A stretch of DNA of 64,000 nt, taken from the NCBI GenBank assembly GCA_947489585.1, contig CANLEE010000013.1:62001-126000 (forward strand), written 5' to 3'. Source of the stretch: an uncultured Psychroserpens sp. Lineage in GTDB: Bacteria > Bacteroidota > Bacteroidia > Flavobacteriales > Flavobacteriaceae. Shown one piece after another: positions 17,196 to 25,456 of this stretch; positions within the stretch are counted from its first letter, which is position 1, and each line of letters begins with the position of its first letter. Position numbers and translations under genes: made by a program. The notes beneath the pieces are model-generated. The model ran no database searches. It was not told the origin of the DNA and worked only from the letters and a program-made list of their open reading frames with translations.

Positions 17196-17957
17196 CTAAT
17201 TCGCTTTGAGTTTGGAAATGATGGTGCTCACATCTTTAGTTTCAAATTTCTGAATGCACTTTAGAACAAATCGAATAATTCTCGATTTTGGTGCAGCTAA
17301 ACGTTCACTTAATTTGAGGACAACCTTATCGATGTTATTAATTGTAGCTTGGTTATTAGCGTCACCTAAAGCCCAAAGTAAGTTTGCTGAATTCCAGGAT
17401 TGTTCGCGAGCTTTTCGCATACTAAAATCAATGATTTGTTCATCTGCATTTTTACCGAACCAATCGAGGATAAATAGTAAAGGAGACACACGACTGAGAC
17501 GATCCTGCAACTCATTGGTAATTTGAAACAGGATGTCGTTGACTTTATTAAAATCGTTTTCGATAGCATTGAGGTCTTCTCCAGACATGGTTGCTGCTGT
17601 AGCAATGGCAAGGTCAAGATTGATATGGGCGTTCATGCCTAGCATGATATGTTGTAAAATACTTAAAGGGTTCTCTGCTTGATTAAAAGCAAAATTCCAT
17701 GACGCACTAACACTAACCTCTTGATTAGTTTTAAAAGCCTTGTAAGCATCCAGATATAAGTTAGCAAAAGCCACATCTAAAATTTCTAATCGTGCATTAT
17801 CCTCAAAATTCCCTAAAGCAATCTCCGACGCAATCTCTGCTGTGGTACGTCTATAGATGTAGGCGAATAAGCCTAGTCTGCTATTCGTAGCCATGCTCTC
17901 ATCAATGATAGTATCTAGCGTGTCAAGGACTTGTTGTATGTTGATTGGACGTGGCAT
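17196..17957 (-). CDS. DUF5995 family protein
   Basis: A 253-residue, mostly alpha-helical cytoplasmic protein without signal or membrane segments. It carries LGLFAYIYRRTTAEI near residue 28 and the distinctive MLGMNAHINLDLAIA segment (residues about 105-119), which I recognise as the DUF5995 hallmark. Two conserved His/Asn residues in that motif could bind metal or ligand, but no function is known. It lies 79 bases downstream of the PSD-like gene on the same strand, so they may share a transcript. Confidence 0.75.
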   Translation of the reverse strand: MPRPINIQQVLDTLDTIIDESMATNSRLGLFAYIYRRTTAEIASEIALGNFEDNARLEILDVAFANLYLDAYKAFKTNQEVSVSASWNFAFNQAENPLSILQHIMLGMNAHINLDLAIATAATMSGEDLNAIENDFNKVNDILFQITNELQDRLSRVSPLLFILDWFGKNADEQIIDFSMRKAREQSWNSANLLWALGDANNQATINNIDKVVLKLSERLAAPKSRIIRFVLKCIQKFETKDVSTIISKLKAN

Positions 17958-18036
17958 GTGATTTATATAATTGCCATAATATATGGAAATCTGTTTGATT
18001 TAACAGACGTTACAACAAAACTCACTATTTTTAATC

Positions 18037-19329
18037 TTAGTCTCTTTCGTTCCAATATGCACAAACTTGCCCAAATTGGAAGTGAATAGGATTATGTGCT
18101 GGATCATTTTTCCATAAATATAAATTAGGATTCTTCTGGAATAATAAAATCGTATCTGAGCCACCAAATCTAAACTTTCCAAATTCATCTCCTTTTTTGA
18201 CCGTCTTTCCTTTGAGTTTTGTGTACATGTCTACACCCGAAACTTGTGCCATACCAATTGGTACTGCTGCAATAAGACCTACAGTTTCACCTGCATCAAC
18301 AATAAAAACACCTCTGGCTTGCTGAAATTCATAACCACCCTCTGCACTGTCAGGTGCATGAAATTCACCATCAGAATTAAGCGTCACATCTAAAAAGACT
18401 TTACCTCGAACAGCTTTACATTCTTTTACTTTTCCATTTACAGGAGAATGAAACCTGTGATAGTCAAAAGGGCTCAAGAAGTAATGAACAAAAGTACCAC
18501 CTTTAAATGCTTCGGCCAGCTTATCATCTTGTAGTAATTCATTTATGGAATATACGGTATGCGTATTCTTCAACGTCATGCTAGTAGGCTGACCATTTAT
18601 GCCAAGCACATTGCCATCATCATCAATTGGATACATCATTTTGTAAGTGCAATCTGCAGGAGATGTAATTACATTATTGTTTTCTGGTTCAGCAATTGGT
18701 CGTAATGGTGTGTGTCCTTTTTTATTCGCGCCATTAAATTCACGATAAAAAAACTCGTTAAAGGTTTTCCATTTTTTAGAATTTTCACTGTAAAGTGGAA
18801 TATTGTACATTGGATCTATAATGAAAGACGTCATTGCTGATATTGGAAGTGATTCCTTTGTGTCTAGAAATTTTCCCCAATCAACAGCGAAATCTCGTAG
18901 CCAGTCAGCAAAAACAAAACCTCCTTTTTTGTAGCTCTGCAAGATGATGTTCATCGATGGCAATTGTTGATCCACTAGAAAATAGAATTGGCACAACAAG
19001 TCATATACCTTTTGGTTATGGCCATTTTGTGTATCATCACTACTCCATGCATCTGGATAAAGCGGGTCATCAATTTCGTTAGGTATTAACACCAAATAAT
19101 GCTCTACATAGTCTAGATAAGCTTCTGGTGTCGTTGGCCAGCCGTTGCCTTCAAATACATTATCTAGCGCATGATAAAGGTCAGGATGCAATTCATTCCA
19201 AGCTCTTTTTTTTGCAATCATTAAAGACGTTTGAAGGGCAATACGAAAAGCTTTATCGCTCTTAATTTGACTTTTTAATTCTTTGTACGAGGGCGTGGTT
19301 TTTGGCCACTTTGGATTTGAATGCTTCAT
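18037..19329 (-). CDS. Large phosphatidylserine decarboxylase-family protein (PsiD-like N-terminal domain)
   Basis: A 430-residue protein, twice the length of the housekeeping Psd nearby. The N-terminal part (residues about 60-190) has FVFADWLRDFAVDWG and IPLYSENSKKWKTFNEFFYREF, typical of the domain found before the catalytic part in PsiD-like tryptophan/PS decarboxylases. The C-terminal part has HYFLSPFDYHRFHSPVNG (PSD active-site His region) and the self-cleavage site FRFGGSDTIL, with S391 as the likely pyruvoyl precursor. The usual LGST is here GGSD. Whether it decarboxylates a phospholipid or an amino acid is open. No signal peptide. Confidence 0.8.
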   Translation of the reverse strand: MKHSNPKWPKTTPSYKELKSQIKSDKAFRIALQTSLMIAKKRAWNELHPDLYHALDNVFEGNGWPTTPEAYLDYVEHYLVLIPNEIDDPLYPDAWSSDDTQNGHNQKVYDLLCQFYFLVDQQLPSMNIILQSYKKGGFVFADWLRDFAVDWGKFLDTKESLPISAMTSFIIDPMYNIPLYSENSKKWKTFNEFFYREFNGANKKGHTPLRPIAEPENNNVITSPADCTYKMMYPIDDDGNVLGINGQPTSMTLKNTHTVYSINELLQDDKLAEAFKGGTFVHYFLSPFDYHRFHSPVNGKVKECKAVRGKVFLDVTLNSDGEFHAPDSAEGGYEFQQARGVFIVDAGETVGLIAAVPIGMAQVSGVDMYTKLKGKTVKKGDEFGKFRFGGSDTILLFQKNPNLYLWKNDPAHNPIHFQFGQVCAYWNERD

Positions 19330-19437
19330 CTTAAAGGGTCTATAGTATATCGCTTGGAATATCCCAAGTTTTCAATACTAAAAATAAAGCAAAAGGAGTT
19401 GTTTTTTATACGTAGAATTACCTGTATTTCAAATGAT

Positions 19438-20517
19438 TTATGCTAGCACAAACCCATCCCAACGTTTCATATATGTCACAAAGTTTAAACCTAAGCCTTC
19501 TTGCATGAGATAGGTTTCTGATACAGGCAATTCAATAGGAGTGAAGTTTGGATTGTCAAGTACTCGTAATGGAAAATCATGATGTAAAATTGCTGAACGA
19601 CCTATAGAGACAAAATCCACACCAGTATCTAGAACTTTTTGTACATCTTGTCCAGTTCTAATATTTCCCGCAACGGTCCATTTTACATTTTTGTAATCAA
19701 GCTCAGCGAAATGTTCTAGTAATGATTTATGTTGGTGAGCGTCTTCTTCAGGTTGTTTAAACACATCCCAAAGTGAGATGTCGAGAAAGTCGATAGCGTG
19801 GTCGTCAATCAATTGTTGTGTTATGATTTTAATTTCTTGGAGTTGCATTCCAAAACGTTCAGGCGAAAGGCGTACACCTAATAAAAATTCTGGTCCGCAA
19901 GCCGTTCTAATACCATCTACAATTTCAAAAAGGAGGCGCGCTCTGTTTTCTAAAGCGCCACCATATACATCTTTTCGGAGGTTAATTTTAGAACTCAAAA
20001 ATTGGGTCAATATATAACCATGAGCACCATGCACTTCCACACCATCATAACCTGCTTGTTGTGAACGTACAGCGGCCGCAATAAAATCGTCGCGTAGCTC
20101 ATGAACTTCGTTTAAGGCTAACGCTCTCGCATTATATTTCTCATGTTCAGAAGGACAGACCGCTTTTTGTTGAATGACATCATAAGGCGAACGCATGCCA
20201 GCATGATGCAGTTGAATTACTGCCAAACTCCCATGGGTTTTAATGCCTTTAGCCAGACGTGTATGACCTTCGATATGCGTATCAGAGAATATCCCTAATT
20301 GACCAGGAAAGCCTTTACCAACAGCTTGCACATGTGAGGCGCAAGTCATCGTGAGACCAAAACCACCTTTAGCGCGCATAGTTAACCAGTTGTATTCATC
20401 ATCACTTAACCTACCATCATCATGGCTTTGCGTATTGGTCATTGGTGCCAACATAAAAAGGTTGGACATCACAGTCCCGCAATGAAATTGTATAGGTGTA
20501 TTAGATTTGTATGCCAT
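19438..20517 (-). CDS. NADH:flavin oxidoreductase, Old Yellow Enzyme family
   Basis: A 359-residue FMN-dependent TIM-barrel oxidoreductase. Visible features are the N-terminal FMN-binding strand (LFMLAPMTNTQSHDDG), the substrate-binding GVEVHGAHGYILTQFLSSK, the family segment NLRKDVYGGALENRARLLFEIV (core YGGALENRARLLFEIV) and the FMN-phosphate region VDFVSIGRSAILH. Members reduce enones or similar electrophiles; the physiological substrate is unknown. It starts 19 bases after the acyl-CoA-binding protein gene, so it looks part of the lipid-synthesis transcript. Confidence 0.9.
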   Translation of the reverse strand: MAYKSNTPIQFHCGTVMSNLFMLAPMTNTQSHDDGRLSDDEYNWLTMRAKGGFGLTMTCASHVQAVGKGFPGQLGIFSDTHIEGHTRLAKGIKTHGSLAVIQLHHAGMRSPYDVIQQKAVCPSEHEKYNARALALNEVHELRDDFIAAAVRSQQAGYDGVEVHGAHGYILTQFLSSKINLRKDVYGGALENRARLLFEIVDGIRTACGPEFLLGVRLSPERFGMQLQEIKIITQQLIDDHAIDFLDISLWDVFKQPEEDAHQHKSLLEHFAELDYKNVKWTVAGNIRTGQDVQKVLDTGVDFVSIGRSAILHHDFPLRVLDNPNFTPIELPVSETYLMQEGLGLNFVTYMKRWDGFVLA

Positions 20518-20536
20518 ATTTTAAAAAGGAGTTTTA

Positions 20537-20803
20537 CTACTCCCTATATAAGAAGTAGTTATCGACCAAATCGATGTAGATACGTTTGGCTTCATCTTGA
20601 GTCACATCCTGAACCTGAAACAAAGCATTGGTTTTAAAGGCATTGATAATAGGTTTACTACTGCTAGGGCGGCCATAATTATTGGTCGCTTTTTTATAGT
20701 AGGCGTAGAGACGTAATAAGAAATCGGCAGGAAAAGGTTCAGTATGCGCATTGATTCGCGCTACTGCATCTTGAAATTCTATGTCTAATTCTTCTGAAGT
20801 CAT
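20537..20803 (-). CDS. Acyl-CoA-binding protein
   Basis: An 88-residue four-helix ACBP. The sequence has the family pattern FQDAVARINAHTEPFPADFLLRLYAYYKKAT, cited here by FLLRLYAYYKKAT, then a glycine and the segment INAFKTNALF. The usual Lys-Trp in the second half is changed, but the YxxYKQAT-like motif and length fit. ACBPs bind long-chain acyl-CoA in the cytoplasm and are uncommon in bacteria outside some lineages. It overlaps psd by 4 bases (ATGA), so translation is coupled to phospholipid synthesis. Confidence 0.85.
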   Translation of the reverse strand: MTSEELDIEFQDAVARINAHTEPFPADFLLRLYAYYKKATNNYGRPSSSKPIINAFKTNALFQVQDVTQDEAKRIYIDLVDNYFLYRE

Positions 20804-21453
20804 GACTTTTCAGCAATAATACTTTCGCCTCCTTTTACTTTTTGATTGAGTTTTACTTTGATATTTGCATCGAGTGGTAAAAATAAATCCACGCGAGATC
20901 CAAATTTAATAAATCCAGAATCATCACCTTGTATGGCTTTATCTTCGGCCTTGGCATAGTTGACTATACGTTTTGCTAATGCACCAGCAATTTGACGATA
21001 GAGCACTTTTCCGAAGTGTTCATTTTCTACGACAACAGTTGTACGTTCGTTTTCTTCACTGGCTTTTGGGTGCCAAGCGACAAGATACTTTCCTGGATGA
21101 TACTTGCTATAAGTTACATTTCCGCCTATAGGATAACGCGTCACATGCACATTCAAAGGAGACATAAACACAGATACCTGAATGCGTTTTTCATTGAAAA
21201 CTTCGTTTTCAAATACTTCTTCAATCACAACAACTTTTCCATCAACAGGAGATACTGCTGTATGGTTATTAAGTGTCGTATGACGTTTGGGGTTTCTAAA
21301 AAATTGAAGGATGAGTACCAATAGTACCAACATGCCAACCATCAGTAGTATTCGCAACCACGAAATCTCAATGAAGCGATCTATTAATAGGATAGCTGCA
21401 ATGACCACAACAAATGTGATTAATATGATTTTATAACCTTCTTTATGAAACAT
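20800..21453 (-). CDS. psd: Phosphatidylserine decarboxylase (short form)
   Basis: A 217-residue pyruvoyl enzyme making phosphatidylethanolamine. Two N-terminal hydrophobic segments (residues about 8-25 and 31-51) anchor it. The active-site features are AVSPVDGKVV, FMSPLNVHVTRYP with the catalytic His, and the self-processing site FIKFGSRVDLFLP, where cleavage between G185 and S186 is expected. Length and motif match the short bacterial PSD type found in Bacteroidota. It overlaps cdsA upstream by 11 bases and the ACBP gene downstream by 4. Confidence 0.95.
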   Translation of the reverse strand: MFHKEGYKIILITFVVVIAAILLIDRFIEISWLRILLMVGMLVLLVLILQFFRNPKRHTTLNNHTAVSPVDGKVVVIEEVFENEVFNEKRIQVSVFMSPLNVHVTRYPIGGNVTYSKYHPGKYLVAWHPKASEENERTTVVVENEHFGKVLYRQIAGALAKRIVNYAKAEDKAIQGDDSGFIKFGSRVDLFLPLDANIKVKLNQKVKGGESIIAEKS

Positions 21454-22264
21454 AAGTAACGAGTCTTAAAAATAAAAATATAAATGGTGCTGCAAAGATA
21501 ATACTATCTAGACGATCTAGTAAACCGCCATGACCTGGCATAATTACACCACTATCTTTGACGTTTGCTTGACGTTTAAATTTGGATTCTATTAAATCAC
21601 CAAGTGTTCCAAAAACACTAACAATGATACTTAAAATAAGCCAATTAGTAAAGGACAAGGTACCAGAAAAATGCCAAATAAAATAGCTGGCAATGCATGA
21701 GAAAAAGAGGCCTCCTAAAAATCCTTCAACTGTTTTCTTAGGAGAAACACTTGGAAATAGTTTTTGTTTGCCAAAGTTTTTTCCAACAATATATGCAAAT
21801 GTATCATTAATCCAAACCAATATAAATGAGCCTAATAGCAGTTTAGGTGTAAAGTTATGATCGAAGTTTGCTATACAGACTAAAAACACAAAACCACTAG
21901 ATAAATAGAAGGTCGTTATGATAAATCGTTTAGAGCTAAATAGCGGAATCGTCTTTTCTGAAAACAAATCTTTAATTAAAATGAGTAATACAAAAATAGA
22001 AACGGCTAATAATATTTGTGCAGCTTCATCAATGCCAGTAATCGAGTCGGCAATAATTTTCCAATAGGCGAAACCTAAGTAGAGTACCGTAAATATGACG
22101 TAAGGGAAAAAGCTTTTTAACTGAATGAGTTTTTTAAACTCTGCCATAGCGATGAGTCCAAAAACAAAAAAGAGAGCGATGAGTGCATTTTGCCAATATA
22201 GTGAAGCAATAAGAAGAGATACGTATAGTAGACCTGAGAGTGCTCTTGTTATGTATTCTTTCAT
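21443..22264 (-). CDS. cdsA: Phosphatidate cytidylyltransferase (CDP-diglyceride synthase)
   Basis: Makes CDP-diacylglycerol from phosphatidate and CTP in the inner membrane. The 273-residue protein has about seven or eight hydrophobic segments and the C-terminal CDS signature: FGTLGDLIESKFKRQANVKDSG followed by MPGHGGLLDRLDS (cited as LGDLIESKFKR and PGHGGLLDRLDS). The upstream stretch FPSVSPKKTVEGFLGG is also typical. The start directly abuts the stop of the LUD gene. It supplies the precursor used on the way to Psd, encoded next. Confidence 0.97.
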   Translation of the reverse strand: MKEYITRALSGLLYVSLLIASLYWQNALIALFFVFGLIAMAEFKKLIQLKSFFPYVIFTVLYLGFAYWKIIADSITGIDEAAQILLAVSIFVLLILIKDLFSEKTIPLFSSKRFIITTFYLSSGFVFLVCIANFDHNFTPKLLLGSFILVWINDTFAYIVGKNFGKQKLFPSVSPKKTVEGFLGGLFFSCIASYFIWHFSGTLSFTNWLILSIIVSVFGTLGDLIESKFKRQANVKDSGVIMPGHGGLLDRLDSIIFAAPFIFLFLRLVTYVS

Positions 22265-22870
22265 TTATAAATCTTCTAGTAGCAACAAATATAAGTTTTT
22301 TGAGCTGCTTCCGTAAGTAAGAAAGTCTTTATCTTCAACGGTTTTAAAATGCTTTATGGTTGTAATATTTGTTGGAATTTTATCGCGATTTTTTCCTTTG
22401 ATACCACGTAAGCCTTCACCTATATTTTGCACAAATTGACTTGTAGTTGCGTAGATGATAAAATTATCAGGTAATTCTTTTAGTTTTTTTTCAGCAATTT
22501 GATTAGATGATATCAAAAGTGATCCATCATCAGATATGAGGTATTCACAGGTTGAAAAGAAATAAGTACTTTCAGAAATTCGCATCGTAGTATTAAAGTT
22601 AAAACCTTTGAATACATCGTTTAGACGTTCATCAAATAATAATACTTTATCATCTTGCCAATTATTTTCCTCTAAAATTGAATTTAAGCTGTCCTGAACT
22701 TCTTGCATATTTTCACAATACAGAAATTTTCCACCATTAGCCTTGAAATTTATAGTGAATTGTTCATCTACTGGCAGCTTTATTTCGGGCATGTACTTGC
22801 CTCTCTCTTCGCTTTTTATGTTGTCTTCAGGTGTGTTTTTTAAACCGAAGATTTTACGAAATAGACTCAT
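22265..22870 (-). CDS. LUD domain protein (LutC/YkgG-like)
   Basis: A 201-residue cytoplasmic protein with a lysine-rich N-terminus and a LUD-type fold: KFLYCENMQEVQDSL, then ISESTYFFSTCEYLISDDGSLLISS, cited by EYLISDDGSLLI, and LPDNFIIYATTSQFV. The C-terminal catalytic-like region of lactate-utilisation LutC is less plain. The family is linked to lactate oxidation but also to undefined functions. Here it heads the cdsA-psd-ACBP unit directly after the ftsH terminator and with its own -7 box, not a lut operon, so a lactate role is doubtful. Confidence 0.7.
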   Translation of the reverse strand: MSLFRKIFGLKNTPEDNIKSEERGKYMPEIKLPVDEQFTINFKANGGKFLYCENMQEVQDSLNSILEENNWQDDKVLLFDERLNDVFKGFNFNTTMRISESTYFFSTCEYLISDDGSLLISSNQIAEKKLKELPDNFIIYATTSQFVQNIGEGLRGIKGKNRDKIPTNITTIKHFKTVEDKDFLTYGSSSKNLYLLLLEDL

Positions 22871-22912
22871 GTATAGGAATTGCTATTAACCTAATTGAAT
22901 TAATGTATTTCT

Positions 22913-22920
22913 CAAATATA
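22913..22920 (-). promoter_or_regulatory. -7 box of the LUD-cdsA-psd unit
   Basis: On the minus strand reads TATATTTG, a perfect TAnnTTTG, 42 bases before the LUD start codon and directly after the ftsH terminator. No clear -33 TTG. Confidence 0.5.
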
Positions 22921-22959
22921 AAAAAACTTAAACTAATGCGATATTAATTTAAGTTTTTT
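22921..22959 (-). terminator. Intrinsic terminator after ftsH
   Basis: AAAAAACTTAAA (22921-22932) pairs with TTTAAGTTTTTT (22948-22959), a perfect 12-base-pair stem. Read on the minus strand it ends in a T run, 25 bases after the ftsH stop. It is symmetrical enough to work in both directions. Confidence 0.75.
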
Positions 22960-22983
22960 ATATGATTATTCGTTGAGTGACGT

Positions 22984-24951
22984 TTATTCCTCTTCTTCGA
23001 TTTTTGGCGATTCTATTAATCGTTCTTCAATCTCTTTTTTGAAAGGACGTTCTCCAAAAATTTTCTCTAGATTATCTTTAAAAATGACTTCTTTTTCAAG
23101 TAAAACTTCAGCCAATTCTGTGAGTTTGTCTTTGTGCTTTTCTAATAATTTGATAGCACGTATATACTGCTCTTCAATAATGTCCGAAATCTCCTTATCA
23201 ATCAACTCAGCAGTTTGTTCACTGTAGGGTTTTGTAAAACCGTATTCAGATTGTCCTGAAGAGTCATAATACGTTAAGTTTCCAACTTTATCGCTCAAGC
23301 CATAAATGGTTACCATGGCTCTAGCTTGTTTCGTTACTTTTTCAAGATCACTTAATGCACCTGTAGAGATTTTATCAAAAATAACTTTCTCAGCAGCACG
23401 ACCACCAAGTGCAGCACACATTTCGTCTAACATTTGTTCAGGGCGTACAATTAAACGCTCTTCTGGCAAATACCATGCAGCTCCTAAGGATTGACCACGA
23501 GGTACAATAGTCACTTTTACTAAAGGAGCAGCGTGCTCTAGCATCCAGCTTACTGTAGCATGTCCAGCTTCATGAAAAGCAATGGCTTTTTTCTCCTCTT
23601 TAGTGATGATCTTATTTTTCTTTTCTAAACCACCAACAATTCTATCAACAGCATCTAAGAAATCTTGTTTGTCTACCGCTTTCTTACCATTACGTGCGGC
23701 AATTAGAGCTGCTTCATTACATACGTTAGCGATATCTGCTCCAGAAAAACCTGGTGTTTGTTTTGCTAAGAAATCGACATCTAATTTTTCAGATTGCTTG
23801 ATAGGTCTTAAATGCACTTCAAAAATCTCTTTACGCTCTCTTACATCTGGAAGATCAACAAAAATTTGTCTATCAAAACGTCCGGCACGCATTAAGGCTT
23901 TATCTAAAACATCTGCTCTATTGGTTGCGGCTAATACAATAACGTTTGTATTGGTTCCAAAACCATCCATTTCGGTAAGCAATTGATTTAATGTGTTTTC
24001 ACGCTCATCATTAGATCCTGAGAAATTACTTTTTCCACGCGCTCTACCGATGGCATCAATTTCATCGATGAAGATAATAGCAGGTGATTTTTCTTTAGCT
24101 TGCTTAAATAAATCTCTTACACGCGACGCTCCAACACCAACAAACATCTCAACGAAATCAGATCCTGATAATGAGAAGAATGGTACTTTTGCTTCTCCAG
24201 CAACTGCTTTTGCTAATAAGGTTTTACCTGTTCCTGGTTGTCCAACTAACAGGGCTCCTTTTGGAATTTTACCACCTAGGGAGGTATATTTCTCTGGGTT
24301 TTTTAAGAAGTCTACAATTTCTTGTACTTCTTCTTTTGCACCTTCTAAACCTGCAACATCTTTAAATGATGTTTTTACGTCAGTTTTCTCATCAAATAGT
24401 TTAGCTTTTGATTTTCCTATGTTGAAAATTTGTCCACCAGCACCACCTCCAGAACCACCAGACATACGTCTCATGATAAAGATCCAAACACCTATGATTA
24501 AGATAAACGGCAATAATGAGAAGATAAGATTTCCGAAGAAATTCTCCTCAGTTACAAATGTCGTAGGAACAAACACATTGTTATCGTCGGCGTTAATGCT
24601 TTCAATTTTTTTCTGAAACAACTCTTGCTCACCAAATTCAAATGAGTAGTTAGGCTGTGCAGTTACAGACGGAAGGATATTATTAGGTTTCGCTTTTTTA
24701 TGAACTTCTTTTGCCAATGCATCTTTAGTTAGATACACACGAGCTTCTCGTCCATTTGCAATGACAAGCTTTTCAACATCACCATCTTCCATAAAAGCAA
24801 AAAACTCTGATGGATTTATTTTCTTTGCATTAGAACCTCCAAAACCTCCTGATAATAATTGTATTGCAAGAAATGCAGCAATAACGAAGCCGTAAATCCA
24901 ATACGGACTAAATTTTGGTTTTTTATTTAAATTTTTATTGTCTTTTGCCAT
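22984..24951 (-). CDS. ftsH: ATP-dependent zinc metalloprotease FtsH
   Basis: Membrane-bound AAA protease for quality control of membrane and some soluble proteins. The 655-residue protein has transmembrane segments near residues 18-36 and 141-160 with a periplasmic domain between. The AAA module has Walker A GQPGTGKT (237-244), Walker B IIFIDEID (292-299) and the second region of homology ending MRAGRFDRQI. The zinc site is H460-E461-A-G-H464. An acidic C-terminal tail (PKIEEEE) ends it. It follows rsfS by 37 bases and is closed by a terminator. Confidence 0.99.
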   Translation of the reverse strand: MAKDNKNLNKKPKFSPYWIYGFVIAAFLAIQLLSGGFGGSNAKKINPSEFFAFMEDGDVEKLVIANGREARVYLTKDALAKEVHKKAKPNNILPSVTAQPNYSFEFGEQELFQKKIESINADDNNVFVPTTFVTEENFFGNLIFSLLPFILIIGVWIFIMRRMSGGSGGGAGGQIFNIGKSKAKLFDEKTDVKTSFKDVAGLEGAKEEVQEIVDFLKNPEKYTSLGGKIPKGALLVGQPGTGKTLLAKAVAGEAKVPFFSLSGSDFVEMFVGVGASRVRDLFKQAKEKSPAIIFIDEIDAIGRARGKSNFSGSNDERENTLNQLLTEMDGFGTNTNVIVLAATNRADVLDKALMRAGRFDRQIFVDLPDVRERKEIFEVHLRPIKQSEKLDVDFLAKQTPGFSGADIANVCNEAALIAARNGKKAVDKQDFLDAVDRIVGGLEKKNKIITKEEKKAIAFHEAGHATVSWMLEHAAPLVKVTIVPRGQSLGAAWYLPEERLIVRPEQMLDEMCAALGGRAAEKVIFDKISTGALSDLEKVTKQARAMVTIYGLSDKVGNLTYYDSSGQSEYGFTKPYSEQTAELIDKEISDIIEEQYIRAIKLLEKHKDKLTELAEVLLEKEVIFKDNLEKIFGERPFKKEIEERLIESPKIEEEE

Positions 24952-24988
24952 CTATAATTACCACTAGTGTGGTTTTTTATTTAATAGT

Positions 24989-25360
24989 TTAGTAACTCGT
25001 TTCAATAATCGTAGTCTTTGCATCTCCCCAAAGGCTTTCGATATCATAATACTCTCTTATGTGTTTTTGAAAAACATGAACAACTACATTGACATAGTCG
25101 ATTAAAACCCATTCTGCATTATCGCTTCCTTCAATATGCCAAGGATTGTCTTTATGTTCTTTACTTACCTTTTTTTGAATGGAGCTTACAATAGCGTTTA
25201 CTTGTGTATTAGAAGTTCCTTCACAAATAATAAAGTAGTCACATACTGTATTTTCAATTTCTCTTAAATCTAAAATCGTAATTTCTTTTCCTTTTACATC
25301 TTCAATTCCAGCAATAACTGTACTTATAAGTTGATCTGGACCCGTATTTTTTTTCGCCAT
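24989..25360 (-). CDS. rsfS: Ribosomal silencing factor RsfS
   Basis: A 123-residue protein that binds L14 on the 50S subunit and blocks subunit joining under starvation. Family signatures are ITILDLREIENTVCDYFIICEGTSNTQV (core DYFIICEGTSNTQV), WHIEGSDNAEWVLIDYVNVVVHVF (core EWVLIDYVNVVVHVF) and the terminal YYDIESLWGDA. Length is typical. It is the first gene of the rsfS-ftsH unit, with its -7 box 20 bases upstream and birA diverging from it. Confidence 0.96.
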   Translation of the reverse strand: MAKKNTGPDQLISTVIAGIEDVKGKEITILDLREIENTVCDYFIICEGTSNTQVNAIVSSIQKKVSKEHKDNPWHIEGSDNAEWVLIDYVNVVVHVFQKHIREYYDIESLWGDAKTTIIETSY

Positions 25361-25370
25361 TAAATTGATT

Positions 25371-25378
25371 TAATTTTG
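25371..25378 (+). promoter_or_regulatory. -7 box toward birA
   Basis: TAATTTTG, a perfect TAnnTTTG, 78 bases before the birA start. It faces the rsfS -7 box only 2 bases away on the other strand. Confidence 0.45.
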
Positions 25379-25380
25379 TG

Positions 25381-25388
25381 CAAAGTTA
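25381..25388 (-). promoter_or_regulatory. -7 box of rsfS-ftsH
   Basis: On the minus strand TAACTTTG, a perfect TAnnTTTG, 20 bases before the rsfS ATG. Together with the plus-strand box it forms TAATTTTG-TG-CAAAGTTA. Confidence 0.5.
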
Positions 25389-25456
25389 TTATTTTTTTGG
25401 TTCTTATAAACAGATATTATTCATAAGAAATTTATAATTTTTTTTAACACATTACT

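Noticed and set aside
17254..17526. 90-codon plus-strand frame opposite the DUF5995 gene
   Set aside because: Shadow frame without motif or promoter.
18000..18188. 62-codon minus-strand frame partly inside the PSD-like gene
   Set aside because: Overlaps coding in another frame and has no independent support.
19340..19380. CTTGG/CCAAG stem between the OYE and PSD-like genes
   Set aside because: A 5-base stem with no T run; chance level.
22265..22870. Lactate-utilisation operon centred on the LUD gene
   Set aside because: The neighbours are phospholipid and FtsH genes and no lutA/lutB is present, so an Lut role is not supported.
23993..24616. 207-codon open frame on the plus strand across ftsH
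   Set aside because: Antisense shadow of the AAA domain; residue composition follows ftsH codon bias, no recognisable domain.
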